A stretch of 64,000 nucleotides of DNA from assembly GCA_963529665.1 (NCBI GenBank), contig CAUSAG010000007.1:1-64000 (forward strand). The letters run 5' to 3'. Positions 32,413 to 40,847 of the stretch are shown here, piece after piece (within the stretch, counting starts at the first letter, position 1; every line of letters starts with the position of its first letter). Both the position numbers and the translations under genes were made by a program. Source of the DNA: Kingella_B sp963529665. GTDB lineage: Bacteria > Pseudomonadota > Gammaproteobacteria > Burkholderiales > Neisseriaceae. The notes under the pieces are model-generated. The model ran no database searches and was not told where the DNA came from. It saw nothing but the letters and a program-made list of their open reading frames with translations.

Positions 32413-33444
32413 ATGCTCCAAACCGACAATCTCACCACCAACGCCCAACCCCGCCTGATCGCCGCGCAAAATCTATCCAGCCAAGAAGAGCAGCTAGAAC
32501 GCGCCTTGCGCCCCAAAACCCTAGCTGACTACATCGGGCAACACAAAGCCAAAGAGCAGCTTGCTATCTTTATCGCCGCCGCCAAAAAGCGCAGCGAAGC
32601 ACTGGACCACAGCCTACTCTTCGGACCGCCAGGCTTAGGCAAAACCACGCTTGCCAACATCATCGCCCGCGAGCTGGGCGTAAACCTGCGGCAAACATCA
32701 GGCCCCGTGCTGGAACGCGCAGGCGACCTTGCTGCCCTGCTCACCAACCTAGAACCGCATGACGTACTGTTTATTGACGAAATCCACCGCCTCAGCCCCG
32801 TAGTAGAAGAAATTTTGTATCCTGCGATGGAAGACTATCAGCTAGACATCATGATAGGTGAAGGCCCCGCCGCCCGCTCCGTCAAAATAGACCTGCCGCC
32901 GTTCACGCTCATCGGCGCCACCACCCGCGCAGGCATGCTCACCAACCCGCTGCGCGACCGCTTCGGCATCGTTGCGCGGCTGGAATTTTACGAAACCCGC
33001 GATTTAGCCACCATCGTCGCCCGCTCCGCCCAGTTGCTGAGCATGGATTTAAACGAACAAGGCGCGTTGGAAATTGCCCGCCGCAGCCGTGGCACGCCCC
33101 GTATCGCCAACCGCCTGCTGCGCCGCGTGCGCGACTACGCCGAAGTCAAACACACAGGCAGCATCACCGCCCCCATCGCCGATGCCGCCCTATCCATGCT
33201 GGATGTGGACAAAATCGGGCTAGACATGATGGACAGAAAATTCCTAGAAGCCGTGTTACACAAATTCAGCGGCGGGCCCGTTGGGCTAGACAACATCGCC
33301 GCCGCCATCGGCGAATCCACCGACACCATCGAAGACGTAATAGAACCCTACCTTATCCAACAAGGCTTCCTGCAACGCACCCCGCGCGGGCGCATGGCAA
33401 CCACCTGCGCGTTTGCCCACTTCGGCTTAACCGCGCCCGAATAA
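32413..33444 (+). CDS. ruvB: Holliday junction branch migration helicase RuvB
   Basis: This 343-residue AAA+ motor works with RuvA and RuvC. It has LRPKTLADYIGQ, Walker A GPPGLGKTTLAN, DEIHRLSP, IGATTRAG, RSRGTPRIANRLLRRVRDY and the C-terminal winged helix with GGPVGLD and RTPRGR. It follows dnaX after an inverted DUS hairpin (32338-32374), so it is probably transcribed separately. Confidence 0.97.
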   Translation: MLQTDNLTTNAQPRLIAAQNLSSQEEQLERALRPKTLADYIGQHKAKEQLAIFIAAAKKRSEALDHSLLFGPPGLGKTTLANIIARELGVNLRQTSGPVLERAGDLAALLTNLEPHDVLFIDEIHRLSPVVEEILYPAMEDYQLDIMIGEGPAARSVKIDLPPFTLIGATTRAGMLTNPLRDRFGIVARLEFYETRDLATIVARSAQLLSMDLNEQGALEIARRSRGTPRIANRLLRRVRDYAEVKHTGSITAPIADAALSMLDVDKIGLDMMDRKFLEAVLHKFSGGPVGLDNIAAAIGESTDTIEDVIEPYLIQQGFLQRTPRGRMATTCAFAHFGLTAPE

Positions 33445-33596
33445 ACCCAAACCGTTTTCAGGCTGCCTTATCAGCCAAAACCCCTTGCAATACACACCAT
33501 GGAGCGTCGGCGGCTCGCCGACATTTTCCCAACAAACAATTTCAGGCTGCATCAAGAGGCAGCCTGAAAACCCCATCCCCATTTTCAGGCTGCCCC

Positions 33597-34055
33597 ATGC
33601 TCCTATTCCTAGACTTCGACGGCGTACTCCATTCCGCCTACGCCTTTCGCCAAGAACAAATGTTCAGCCAAATCCCCATCTTTGAACGATTTTTCAGGCA
33701 GCCTGAAAACGCCCACATCCAATTCGTCATCTCATCCACATGGCGCAGCGGGCGCGACCTTGCCGCCCTGCGCCGCCCCTTCTCGCCCGACATCGCCCAG
33801 CGCATCATCGGCAAAACCCCCGAACACGTCGCCACCAGCCCCATCGCCCCGCGCGAACAAGAAATCCTGTGCTACCTAGACGACAACCTTATCCCCAACG
33901 AACCCTGGCTCGCCCTAGACGACGCCCGCAGCTACTTCAACCACCACAGCCAACGCGTTTACTTCTGCACCGCAGGCACAGGGCTAACCGAACGCGATCT
34001 GCCCGAACTTTCGCAACTGATTCACCGCGTGGCAAACCACTTTCAGGCAGCCTGA
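33597..34055 (+). CDS. HAD-like hydrolase domain protein
   Basis: This 152-residue protein starts MLLFLDFDGVLHSA (DxD nucleophile, about residues 6-8), followed by VISSTWRSGRDLAALRRPF and a late acidic segment CYLDDN...WLALDDARSYF. It resembles the HAD domain found in RNA-repair proteins. Two DUS copies are read in frame, one encoding FRQPENA near residue 35 and one forming the C-terminus. The ATG overlaps the end of an upstream DUS. Confidence 0.75.
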   Translation: MLLFLDFDGVLHSAYAFRQEQMFSQIPIFERFFRQPENAHIQFVISSTWRSGRDLAALRRPFSPDIAQRIIGKTPEHVATSPIAPREQEILCYLDDNLIPNEPWLALDDARSYFNHHSQRVYFCTAGTGLTERDLPELSQLIHRVANHFQAA

Positions 34056-34118
34056 AACACCGTTGCGCCACGCCAAACCCCTTTACACAACCCATAACCA
34101 ACCACAAAGGAACACACC

Positions 34119-35011
34119 ATGACCACCCCATAATCCCCCTATTCAACGAACACGCGCTCAACGCCATCATCATAGAAGCCAACATCACGCAGCCTGAAAA
34201 CATCCCCGCCGCCTGCCGCGCCGCGCAACAAGACCTTGCCAACGTGCAACAACAATTACCCAGCGACCAACTCGGCATGACCATCGCCTTCGGTGCAAAC
34301 TACTGGGGCAGCCTGAAACACAACGAAGCCCCCGAGTTGAAAAACTTCCCAGGCTACGGCAAAGGCGCAACCCACGCCCCCGCCACCCAACACGACCTGC
34401 TCATCCACATCCAATCGCAAAACCACGATACCAACTTCACCCTAGCCCTAGCCGCGCTCGCCGCATTTGGCAACAGCATCGCCGTGCAAAACGAAACCCA
34501 CGGCTTCCGCCGCCATCAAGACCGCGGCTTAGACGGCTTTGTGGACGGCACCGAAAACCCCACAGGCGAAGAATCTATCAGCAACTTCGGGCTCAACGAA
34601 CACGGCGGCAGCTACGTGCTCATCCAACGCTATCGCCACAACCTTGCCCAATGGGATGCCTACACCGTCGCCCAGCAAGAAGAAAGCATCGGGCGCAGCA
34701 AGGAAGCCAACGAAGAATTCCCCAAAACAGAACGCCTGCCCGCATCCCACCTTGCCCGCACCAACATTAAATAAAACGGTAAAGAGCTCAAAATCATCCG
34801 CCGCAGCCTGCCCTACGGCACCGCATCAGGAGAACACGGACTCGCCTTCATCGCCTACGCCGGCAAACTGCGCAACATAGAAATCCAACTGCAACACATG
34901 TTCGGCGACAGCGAAGACGGGCTAACCGAACTATTGCTAGAACGCATCTCCACCGCCATCAGCGGCGCGTATTACTACGCCCCCAGCGTAGAGCGACTGC
35001 AAGACTTGTAA
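34119..35011 (+). pseudogene. DyP-type peroxidase, two inactivating changes
   Basis: This decolorizing-peroxidase-family gene contains the GFVDGTENP motif (GxxDG, from about 34540), RHQDRGLDG and the C-terminal block IIRRSLPYGTASGEHGLAFIAYAG. The ATG at 34119, with ribosome-binding site AAAGG, is out of frame. A missing base in a C-tract (about 34126-34129) makes ATG ACC ACC CCA TAA. Further on, TAA at 34772-34774 interrupts SHLARTNIK-NGKELKI where relatives have a codon such as GAA. After it the frame stays open to 35011. Both lesions would need to be corrected to produce the heme enzyme. Confidence 0.8.
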
Positions 35012-35093
35012 AACCATTTTCAGGCTGCCTTATCCCATTTAGGCAGCCTGAAAACGAGTTTCTGCGCAGCTAAAACATACAATCACAACCACC

Positions 35094-35519
35094 ATGCACA
35101 TCCGCCCCGCCACAGTCACCGACATCCCCACCCTAGCCAGCCTAGACCACCAAACCAACCCCCACCCATGGACAGCCAAGCAATTTCAGGCTGCCCACCA
35201 GCCCCCCATCCGCACCCTACTCATCGCCGAGCACAACCAACAAATCATCGGCTACATCGCATGGCAACACATCCCAGACGAAATAGAACTCCACCTTATC
35301 GCCACCGCCCCCAGCCATCGCCAACAAGGCATCGCCAGCCAACTCATGCAACAACTCATCGCCACCGCCCAGCAACACCACGCCCGCATCATCCTAGAAG
35401 TTCGCGCCAGCAACCACATCGCCCAAGCCCTATACCGCAAACACCAATTCACCCCCATCGCCACCCGCAAAAACTACTACGGCAACGAAGACGCCATCAT
35501 CATGGAGAAAACATGCTAA
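35094..35519 (+). CDS. rimI: Ribosomal protein S18 alanine N-acetyltransferase
   Basis: This 141-residue GNAT protein has MHIRPATVTDIPTLASLD, HPWTAKQF, the acetyl-CoA loop ATAPSHRQQGIASQLM (RxxGxA) and VRASNHIAQALYRKHQF. RimI acetylates the S18 N-terminus. The stop overlaps the start of the next gene, so the two are translationally coupled. Confidence 0.87.
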   Translation: MHIRPATVTDIPTLASLDHQTNPHPWTAKQFQAAHQPPIRTLLIAEHNQQIIGYIAWQHIPDEIELHLIATAPSHRQQGIASQLMQQLIATAQQHHARIILEVRASNHIAQALYRKHQFTPIATRKNYYGNEDAIIMEKTC

Positions 35520-36319
35520 ACAGCCGCTATATCCACCTACACCAAGCCCTAGGACTGGGCAGCATGTGGCTCAACCAACACGCCCAAATCCGCCCCACCC
35601 AAGGTAGCCTGAAAGCCGAAGGCTTCAACGAAGTTAAAACGAGCGAAGCGAGTTTCTGCGAAGCTAAAACCGAATACGCCGACCAAACCAAACCAAGCGC
35701 AACAAGTTTTGACCCAGCAAAAACAAGCGAACCCCATCCCCAAGCCACAACATCTCCCCACCCCACCACTAACCTACCCCACGGCAACGCCCTAGCCAAA
35801 ATCCGCCAACGCAATACCCCCAGCCAAACCGCGCCAACCACCCAACCCAACCCATCCGCGCAAACGCAACCCCTATTGCACACCCCCACCCCCCACCCCG
35901 CCAAACTCCTGATATTAAGCGTTTGCCCATCCGTGGACGACATGGCAGCAGGCAAACTATTCAGCGGTACAGACGGCGAAATGCTGCACAAAATGCTCAA
36001 AGCCATCCAACTCCCCCCCGAGCAAGCCCATTTCAGCACATGGCTCAAAAACAGCCCCGACTTCAACCCACGCCCCGACTCGCAAACCATCACCGCCGCT
36101 GCCCCCAGCATCGCCCAAGAATGGCAGCAAACCCAAGCCCAAGCCATGCTGCTGCTGGGCGACTTCTTCCACCGCCCCGAAGTCCAAACCGCACTCAATA
36201 ACATCGCTCCCGCCAGCGCGCGCTACCACATCCCCCACCCCATGCGTCTTGCCAGCAATCCCCAGCTCAAACGCAGCGCATGGGAAACCCTACAAAAACT
36301 CCAATCCACGCTAAAATAA
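35513..36319 (+). CDS. Uracil-DNA glycosylase-like protein with repeat-derived linker
   Basis: This 268-residue protein overlaps rimI by 7 bases (ATG inside ATGCTAA). The C-terminal 150 residues resemble family 4/5 uracil-DNA glycosylases: AKLLILSVCP, GKLFSGTDGEMLHKMLKAIQL, LLLGDFF, and HPMRLASNPQLKRSAWETL. The usual GEAPG motif is changed to SVCPSVDD, so catalysis is uncertain. Residues about 30-60 come from a DUS plus companion repeat (GSLKAEGFNEVKTSEASF), and 60-125 are low-complexity Thr/Pro/Gln. The rimI neighbour is usual for this gene in Neisseriaceae. Confidence 0.65.
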   Translation: MLNSRYIHLHQALGLGSMWLNQHAQIRPTQGSLKAEGFNEVKTSEASFCEAKTEYADQTKPSATSFDPAKTSEPHPQATTSPHPTTNLPHGNALAKIRQRNTPSQTAPTTQPNPSAQTQPLLHTPTPHPAKLLILSVCPSVDDMAAGKLFSGTDGEMLHKMLKAIQLPPEQAHFSTWLKNSPDFNPRPDSQTITAAAPSIAQEWQQTQAQAMLLLGDFFHRPEVQTALNNIAPASARYHIPHPMRLASNPQLKRSAWETLQKLQSTLK

Positions 36320-36361
36320 TTTGACAAGCCATCCAAAAAACACCATAATGCGCGACTTCTT

Positions 36362-36434
36362 TCCCCGATAGCTCAGTCGGTAGAGCGACGGACTGTTAAT
36401 CCGCAGGTCGCTGGTTCGAGCCCAGCTCGGGGAG
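36362..36434 (+). tRNA. tRNA-Asn (GTT)
   Basis: This 73-nt cloverleaf has acceptor TCCCCGA paired with TCGGGGA, discriminator G, anticodon GTT at 36395-36397 and T-arm GGTTCGAGC. The next bases are CTA, so CCA is not encoded and must be added enzymatically. Confidence 0.95.
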
Positions 36435-36437
36435 CTA

Positions 36438-36472
36438 AAAAAGCCAAGTTTTTCGGAACTTGGCTTTTTCTC
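36438..36472. terminator. Strong terminator after tRNA-Asn
   Basis: AAAAAGCCAAGTT and AACTTGGCTTTTT pair around TTTCGG and end in a T run. It can serve both strands. Confidence 0.85.
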
Positions 36473-36546
36473 GTTAGGATTATTTAGACTGGCACAATGG
36501 CATTCAAACAAGCCGTGTCATGCAACAAAATAGCAAAGCTAACCCC

Positions 36547-36669
36547 CTATTTCACTACTTCCACACCGCTTTTCACTTCGCCATAAACTTGCGTATTGCC
36601 CGAGCCTGCCGTATTCGCGCAAGCTGCCAATACCAAAGTTACCAACGTTAAAGCTAAAATTTTCTTCAT
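36547..36669 (-). CDS. Very small lipoprotein (40 residues)
   Basis: An ATG at 36669 with ribosome-binding site AAGGAAT opens a 40-residue frame. It begins MKKILALTLVTLVLAAC (lipobox LAAC, Cys at 17) and has a short mature part with NTAGSGNTQVYGEVKSG. It resembles entericidin-like or other tiny Neisseriaceae lipoproteins. No function can be stated. Confidence 0.7.
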   Translation of the reverse strand: MKKILALTLVTLVLAACANTAGSGNTQVYGEVKSGVEVVK

Positions 36670-36743
36670 AACGATTCCTTTCAAATAAAAAACACATTTT
36701 CAGGCTGCCCCAGCATAACCGCAAAGGCAGCCTGAAAACCCTT

Positions 36744-37187
36744 TTACGACAGCGCCGCTTTCAACGCCTTGTTTACATCCCCCATATCCGCCTTGCCCGC
36801 CAAGCGCGTTTTCAGCAGCCCCATCACCTTGCCCATATCCGCCATGCCGCTTGCGCCCGTTTCCGCAATGGCATTGGCAACTTCTGCCGCAATCGCATCC
36901 GCCGACAACATCTCAGGCAAATAGCCTTGCAACACGGCGATTTCCGCGTTTTCCTTGTCTGCCAAATCCGTGCGCCCTGCATCGGCGTAGATTTTGGCGC
37001 TGTCTTTGCGCTGCTTAATCATTTTGCCGATGATGGCTTGCACTTTGGCATCGTCCGCCTCAATGCGCTCGTCCACTTCAAACTGCTTAATCGCCGCGTT
37101 TACCAAACGAATGGTGGACAAGGTTGCGCTGTCTTTAGCTTTCATCGCGGCTTTCATGTCTTCGGTTAATTTTGCTTTTAAAGTCAT
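36744..37187 (-). CDS. GatB/YqeY domain protein
   Basis: The protein has 147 residues starting MTLKAKLTEDMKAAMKAKD, with LSTIRLVNAAIKQFEVDER, YADAGRTDLADKENAEIAVLQGYLP and MGKVMGLLKTRLAGKADM, typical of YqeY. Its role is probably tRNA-linked, but it is not defined. It lies downstream of rpsU, separated by a terminator. The longer frame from 37283 is not used, because ribosome-binding site AAGGAAAAAG precedes 37187. Confidence 0.88.
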   Translation of the reverse strand: MTLKAKLTEDMKAAMKAKDSATLSTIRLVNAAIKQFEVDERIEADDAKVQAIIGKMIKQRKDSAKIYADAGRTDLADKENAEIAVLQGYLPEMLSADAIAAEVANAIAETGASGMADMGKVMGLLKTRLAGKADMGDVNKALKAALS

Positions 37188-37207
37188 TTTCTTTTTCCTT
37201 GTAAACA

Positions 37208-37240
37208 AAAACACCGCAAACTCAAACGCTTGCGGTGTTT
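37208..37240 (-). terminator. Rho-independent terminator after rpsU
   Basis: AAACACCGCAA and TTGCGGTGTTT pair around an 11-base loop, 50 bases after the rpsU stop. Some read-through to the YqeY gene is likely. Confidence 0.75.
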
Positions 37241-37289
37241 TATTCAATACAGCGAAACGGCAACCTATTTTCAGGCTGCCCAAACACGA

Positions 37290-37502
37290 TCAGTACAATT
37301 TAGGTGGCAACTGTTGGCTGCGCAGGCGTTTTTGCAAGCGTTTAACGGCTGCGGCTTTTTTGCGTTTGCGTTCAGTTGTTGGTTTTTCGTAGGCTTCGCG
37401 CGCGCGCAATTCAGTCAAAAGACCGGTTTTTTCAATCGCACGTTTAAAGCGACGCATCGCAACTTCAAATGGTTCGTTTTCTTTTACTTTAATAGAAGGC
37501 AT
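37290..37502 (-). CDS. rpsU: 30S ribosomal protein S21
   Basis: These 70 basic residues have the family start MPSIKVKENEPFEVAMRRFKR and a Lys/Arg-rich C-terminus (ERKRKKAAAVKRLQKRLR). The frame stays open upstream to 37628 but 37502 is the true start. Confidence 0.95.
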   Translation of the reverse strand: MPSIKVKENEPFEVAMRRFKRAIEKTGLLTELRAREAYEKPTTERKRKKAAAVKRLQKRLRSQQLPPKLY

Positions 37503-37865
37503 TGTTTTTATCCTATAAAAAAAATTGGGTTGAAATAAATTCGTATCAAAATGGTTTTTCAGGCTGCCTGAAAGGACGAGATACCGCGCCCCGATGATGC
37601 AAACATCACCTCCAAACTCAATCAGCATCGCGCATGCCGCGAATACCGCAAAAAATTAAGCCGTTTAAACAACGGCATATCTAAAATCAAACGCGGGGGA
37701 TTATCGCAGCGCGGCGGGGTTTTGTCAATGCGAAAACGGTTTGCCGCTTGCCCGCCAAGCCGTTTGGCTATGCCATGACAGCGCAAAGCAAAGGCGCAAG
37801 GCAGCCTGAAAACCAGTTTTGCGCTAAAATACGCCTTTTTCAAAAATCAACAAAGGCACACAAAA

Positions 37866-38087
37866 ATGACCCACGCCACCACACCGCTTATCCAAATCAC
37901 ACCGCAAGACTTGCCCTTGCACTGCGATGGCTCAGTTGCCACGCAACACGCATGGAACGGGCATCCGCGCGTGTTTTTGCCCATCCAAAGCAACGGCAAA
38001 ATAGAATGCCCCTACTGCGGCACCATCTACAAACTAGACGGCGAGCTGCCCCACCACCACGCCCCCACTCAAACAGGCGGGCACTGA
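37866..38087 (+). CDS. Small zinc-finger domain protein (NDUFS6-like)
   Basis: This 73-residue protein carries CPYCGTIYKLDG (about 48-59). An upstream Cys/His pair (LHCDG, ATQHAWNGHPRVFLPI) completes a zinc site, as in the PF10276-type family. It ends one base before the queH start, so the two form an operon. Confidence 0.8.
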   Translation: MTHATTPLIQITPQDLPLHCDGSVATQHAWNGHPRVFLPIQSNGKIECPYCGTIYKLDGELPHHHAPTQTGGH

Positions 38088-38088
38088 T

Positions 38089-38781
38089 ATGAACACCCCA
38101 CGCGTAACCCCCATAGACCGCCCCAAACTGGTTTTGCCCAACAACGGCGATAAACTTCTGCTGCATTCATGCTGCGCGCCCTGCTCAGGCGAAGTGATGG
38201 AAGCCTTGCTCGCCAGCGGCATTGATTACACCATTTATTTTTACAACCCCAACATTCATCCGCTCAAAGAATACGAAATCCGCAAAAACGAAAACATCCG
38301 TTTTGCCGAGCAACACGGTGTGCCGTTTATTGATGCCGATTACGACACCGAAAACTGGTTTGAACGCGCCAAAGGCATGGAATACGAGCCCGAGCGCGGC
38401 ATCCGCTGCACCATGTGTTTTGATATGCGTTTTGAACGCACCGCGCTGTATGCGCATGAACACGGCTTCAAAGTCATCAGCAGCAGCTTGGGCATTTCGC
38501 GCTGGAAAAACATGGCGCAAATCAACGACTGCGGACACCGCGCCGCCGCGCATTATCCCGACATCGTGTATTGGGATTACAACTGGCGCAAAGGCGGCGG
38601 CTCAGCGCGCATGATAGAAATCAGCAAGCGCGAGCATTTTTATCAGCAGGAATACTGCGGCTGCGTGTACTCCCTGCGCGACACCAACGCATGGCGGCGC
38701 GAAAAAGGGCGCGAGGCGATTAAAATCGGCGTGAAATATTACGGCGATGATGATGCCAACGATGCCAACGAAGGGCGGTAG
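38089..38781 (+). CDS. queH: Epoxyqueuosine reductase QueH
   Basis: This 230-residue iron-sulfur protein performs the last step of queuosine synthesis in tRNA. It has the SCCAPCSGE cysteine cluster (about 28-36), FYNPNIHPLKEYEIRK, RGIRCTMCFDMRFERTA and KREHFYQQEYCGCVYSL. QueH is the non-homologous alternative to QueG. Confidence 0.92.
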   Translation: MNTPRVTPIDRPKLVLPNNGDKLLLHSCCAPCSGEVMEALLASGIDYTIYFYNPNIHPLKEYEIRKNENIRFAEQHGVPFIDADYDTENWFERAKGMEYEPERGIRCTMCFDMRFERTALYAHEHGFKVISSSLGISRWKNMAQINDCGHRAAAHYPDIVYWDYNWRKGGGSARMIEISKREHFYQQEYCGCVYSLRDTNAWRREKGREAIKIGVKYYGDDDANDANEGR

Positions 38782-39367
38782 GTTTTTGCTGCGCTCCATG
38801 TTTTCAGGCTGCCTTTGGTGAACATAGGCAGCCTGAAATGTTTGTTGTAGCACGCTTGGGCGGATAAGGGCGCGACGGGGGTTGGCTGATATGTTGAACA
38901 ACGTGCTATTTTGTTTTTCAGGCTGCCTATTGCCCGCGCATTGAGGCAGCCTGAAAATAAAAATACCGTTATTCCTACGCGACACGAGTAGGGTGTGTGG
39001 CTTTGCCACGCACCGTCTAGCAAAGGTTCAATGAATGGTGCGTGGCAAGCCACACACCCTACGCCAACGGCATCGGCTATTTCTTATCATTCCTTCCACT
39101 ATAAAACCGATACCGCCCTCATCCCCATCATTCTCTCGTAAACAAGAACAAGCGCATCAATTGCTTTTCAGGCTGCCTATCACCCACGCATTAAGGCAGC
39201 CTGAAAACGTTGCCAACCCTGCAATCAATAGCGCATCAGCAACTCGCCAACATTATGCCAATCAGCAAAGCCTTGTTGAATACCATTTGGCAACAAGCCG
39301 TTTCCGCTCCATTTTCGTTTTCAGGCTGCCTCTGTTTACCAAACCGTAAGCATAGGCAGCCTGAAAC
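38782..39367. other. Gene-free, repeat-rich region
   Basis: The 586 bases between convergent queH and tcdA hold at least six DUS copies in both orientations, the 75-bp palindrome at 38988-39062, and a GCAACAAGCCGTTTCCGCTCC-type repeat at about 39289. I see no gene. Confidence 0.6.
38988..39062. repeat. 75-bp palindromic repeat (GTAGGGTGTGTGGC type)
   Basis: The left arm (27 bases from 38988) and right arm (26 bases ending 39062) are inverse copies apart from one extra T. They begin GTAGGGTGTGTGGC and continue into GCCACGCACC. The loop is about 22 bases. Similar GTAG...CTAC hairpins occur at 52898-52966, and looser relatives near 1845, 3008 and 59535. Confidence 0.7.
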
Positions 39368-40159
39368 CTACCCCCGCCGCACAATATGCTCAATCGCCGC
39401 CGTGGCGCAATGTAAACCAAAACTCGCGGTTACCAGCATACTTGCGCCGTAGCCCGCGCAGGATAAGCCTTGTGGCGCATTCATTCTGTCTTCGGCTTTC
39501 AGGCTGCCTCGTGGCGCATCGCAGGCTTGGGCGATTTGCGGCGGCGTGATTTGCTCGCGCGAATACACGCAGGGCACGCGCATTTTGCCCTCGCGCGGGA
39601 AGCCGTGTTTTTTGCGCAGCGTGTAGCGCAGATTAGACAGCAACGGGTCGTGCGTGGTTTGGCTTAAATCGGCGGTGGCAATCAGCGCGGGATTGCGTTG
39701 TCCGCCTGCGCCGCCGCTCACGATAAACGGCTGCTTGTGGCGCACAAAATGCGCTGCCATCGCGGTTTTGATACGCACTTGGTCAATAGCGTCAATCACA
39801 AAATCAAACGGCAGCCTGAAAAGCTCGGCAAGGTTGCCCTCGTCCACAAAGTCTTCTATTTCAACCACTTGGCAAGCAGGGTTGATTTGCGCGATGCGCT
39901 CGCGCAGGGCGGTTACTTTGGCTTTGCCAAAATCGGCGGTGAGCGCGTGGAGTTGGCGGTTTACATTGGATTCGGCGATGTTGTCCAAATCAATCAGCGT
40001 GAGCTTGCCGACTCCGCTGCGGGCAAGCGCTTCCACCGCCCACGAGCCGACACCGCCCACGCCCACCACGCAAACATGCGCCTGTTGCAAGGCGTGCAAA
40101 CCGTGTTCGCCGTAAAGCCGTGCGATGCCGCCGAAGCGGCGGTTGGTATGTGTTTCCAT
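39368..40159 (-). CDS. tcdA: tRNA threonylcarbamoyladenosine dehydratase
   Basis: This 263-residue E1-like enzyme cyclizes t6A37 to ct6A in tRNA. It has RFGGIARLYG, the ATP loop VVGVGGVGSWAVEALARSG (about 31-49), DLDNIAESNVNRQ and FVIDAIDQVRIK. An in-frame DUS gives RGSLKAE near the C-terminus. Confidence 0.92.
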   Translation of the reverse strand: METHTNRRFGGIARLYGEHGLHALQQAHVCVVGVGGVGSWAVEALARSGVGKLTLIDLDNIAESNVNRQLHALTADFGKAKVTALRERIAQINPACQVVEIEDFVDEGNLAELFRLPFDFVIDAIDQVRIKTAMAAHFVRHKQPFIVSGGAGGQRNPALIATADLSQTTHDPLLSNLRYTLRKKHGFPREGKMRVPCVYSREQITPPQIAQACDAPRGSLKAEDRMNAPQGLSCAGYGASMLVTASFGLHCATAAIEHIVRRG

Positions 40160-40250
40160 GTTGCGTTTCCAAGAAAATTTCGCTGATTTGGATTATACTG
40201 TATGTGTAGTATCTTTATCGTGAACCCATGTTTAACAAGGAGAGTGTGTA

Positions 40251-40763
40251 ATGTACAAACATATTGTTGTGGCTGTTGATGGTAGTAGAACTTCTTTGAA
40301 TGCGTTGCAGCACGCATCCAGCCTTGCGGTGGCGGGCAATGCGCGTTTGACGCTGATTACGGTCGCCAACCCAAGCGAATACATGACGCTTGCGCCTGAG
40401 TTTTTGCAACACGATAGCTACGAAGCGGCGGCGGTTGCGGGCGGCAACGAAGTGTTGGCCGAGGCGCGCGAAGTGGCGAAAAACGCGGGCGTAGCGGATG
40501 TGCAAGCACATTTGTTGGTGTCTTCAAAAGGCGCGAAGGAGATGGCGCAAGGCTTGGTGGATTATGCCGACAGCCACGGCGCGGATTTGATTGTGATTGG
40601 TACACACGGCCGCACGGGTTTGATGCATTTGTTGATGGGCAGCTTCGCGGAAACGGTGATGCGCCAAAGCCATTTGCCGCTGCTGGTGATTCGCAGCGTG
40701 TATAGCGAAGATGCGGATGAAAGCGAAAATGACCGCGAAGAGTTTTCATCTTCGACGATGTAA
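40251..40763 (+). CDS. Universal stress protein
   Basis: This 170-residue UspA-family protein has MYKHIVVAVDGSRTSLNAL at the N-terminus and the ATP-binding motif GTHGRTGLMHLLMGSFAETVMRQS (about 119-142), with VLVIR-like LLVIRSVYS at the end. The tail is acidic and serine-rich. Ribosome-binding site AAGGAGAG lies 12 bases upstream. A TATACT box is at 40194-40199. Confidence 0.9.
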   Translation: MYKHIVVAVDGSRTSLNALQHASSLAVAGNARLTLITVANPSEYMTLAPEFLQHDSYEAAAVAGGNEVLAEAREVAKNAGVADVQAHLLVSSKGAKEMAQGLVDYADSHGADLIVIGTHGRTGLMHLLMGSFAETVMRQSHLPLLVIRSVYSEDADESENDREEFSSSTM

Positions 40764-40847
40764 ACCGCTATGGATAGTCGGCAGCCTGAAAACGGATAAA
40801 GCGCGTTTCAGGCTGCCTTTGTTATATATTTTGATGATTGCGCCGCT

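Noticed and set aside
38782..39367. A CRISPR array suggested by regularly repeated GGCAGCCTGAAAA units
   Set aside because: The repeats are DUS in both orientations with irregular spacing and no cas genes nearby.
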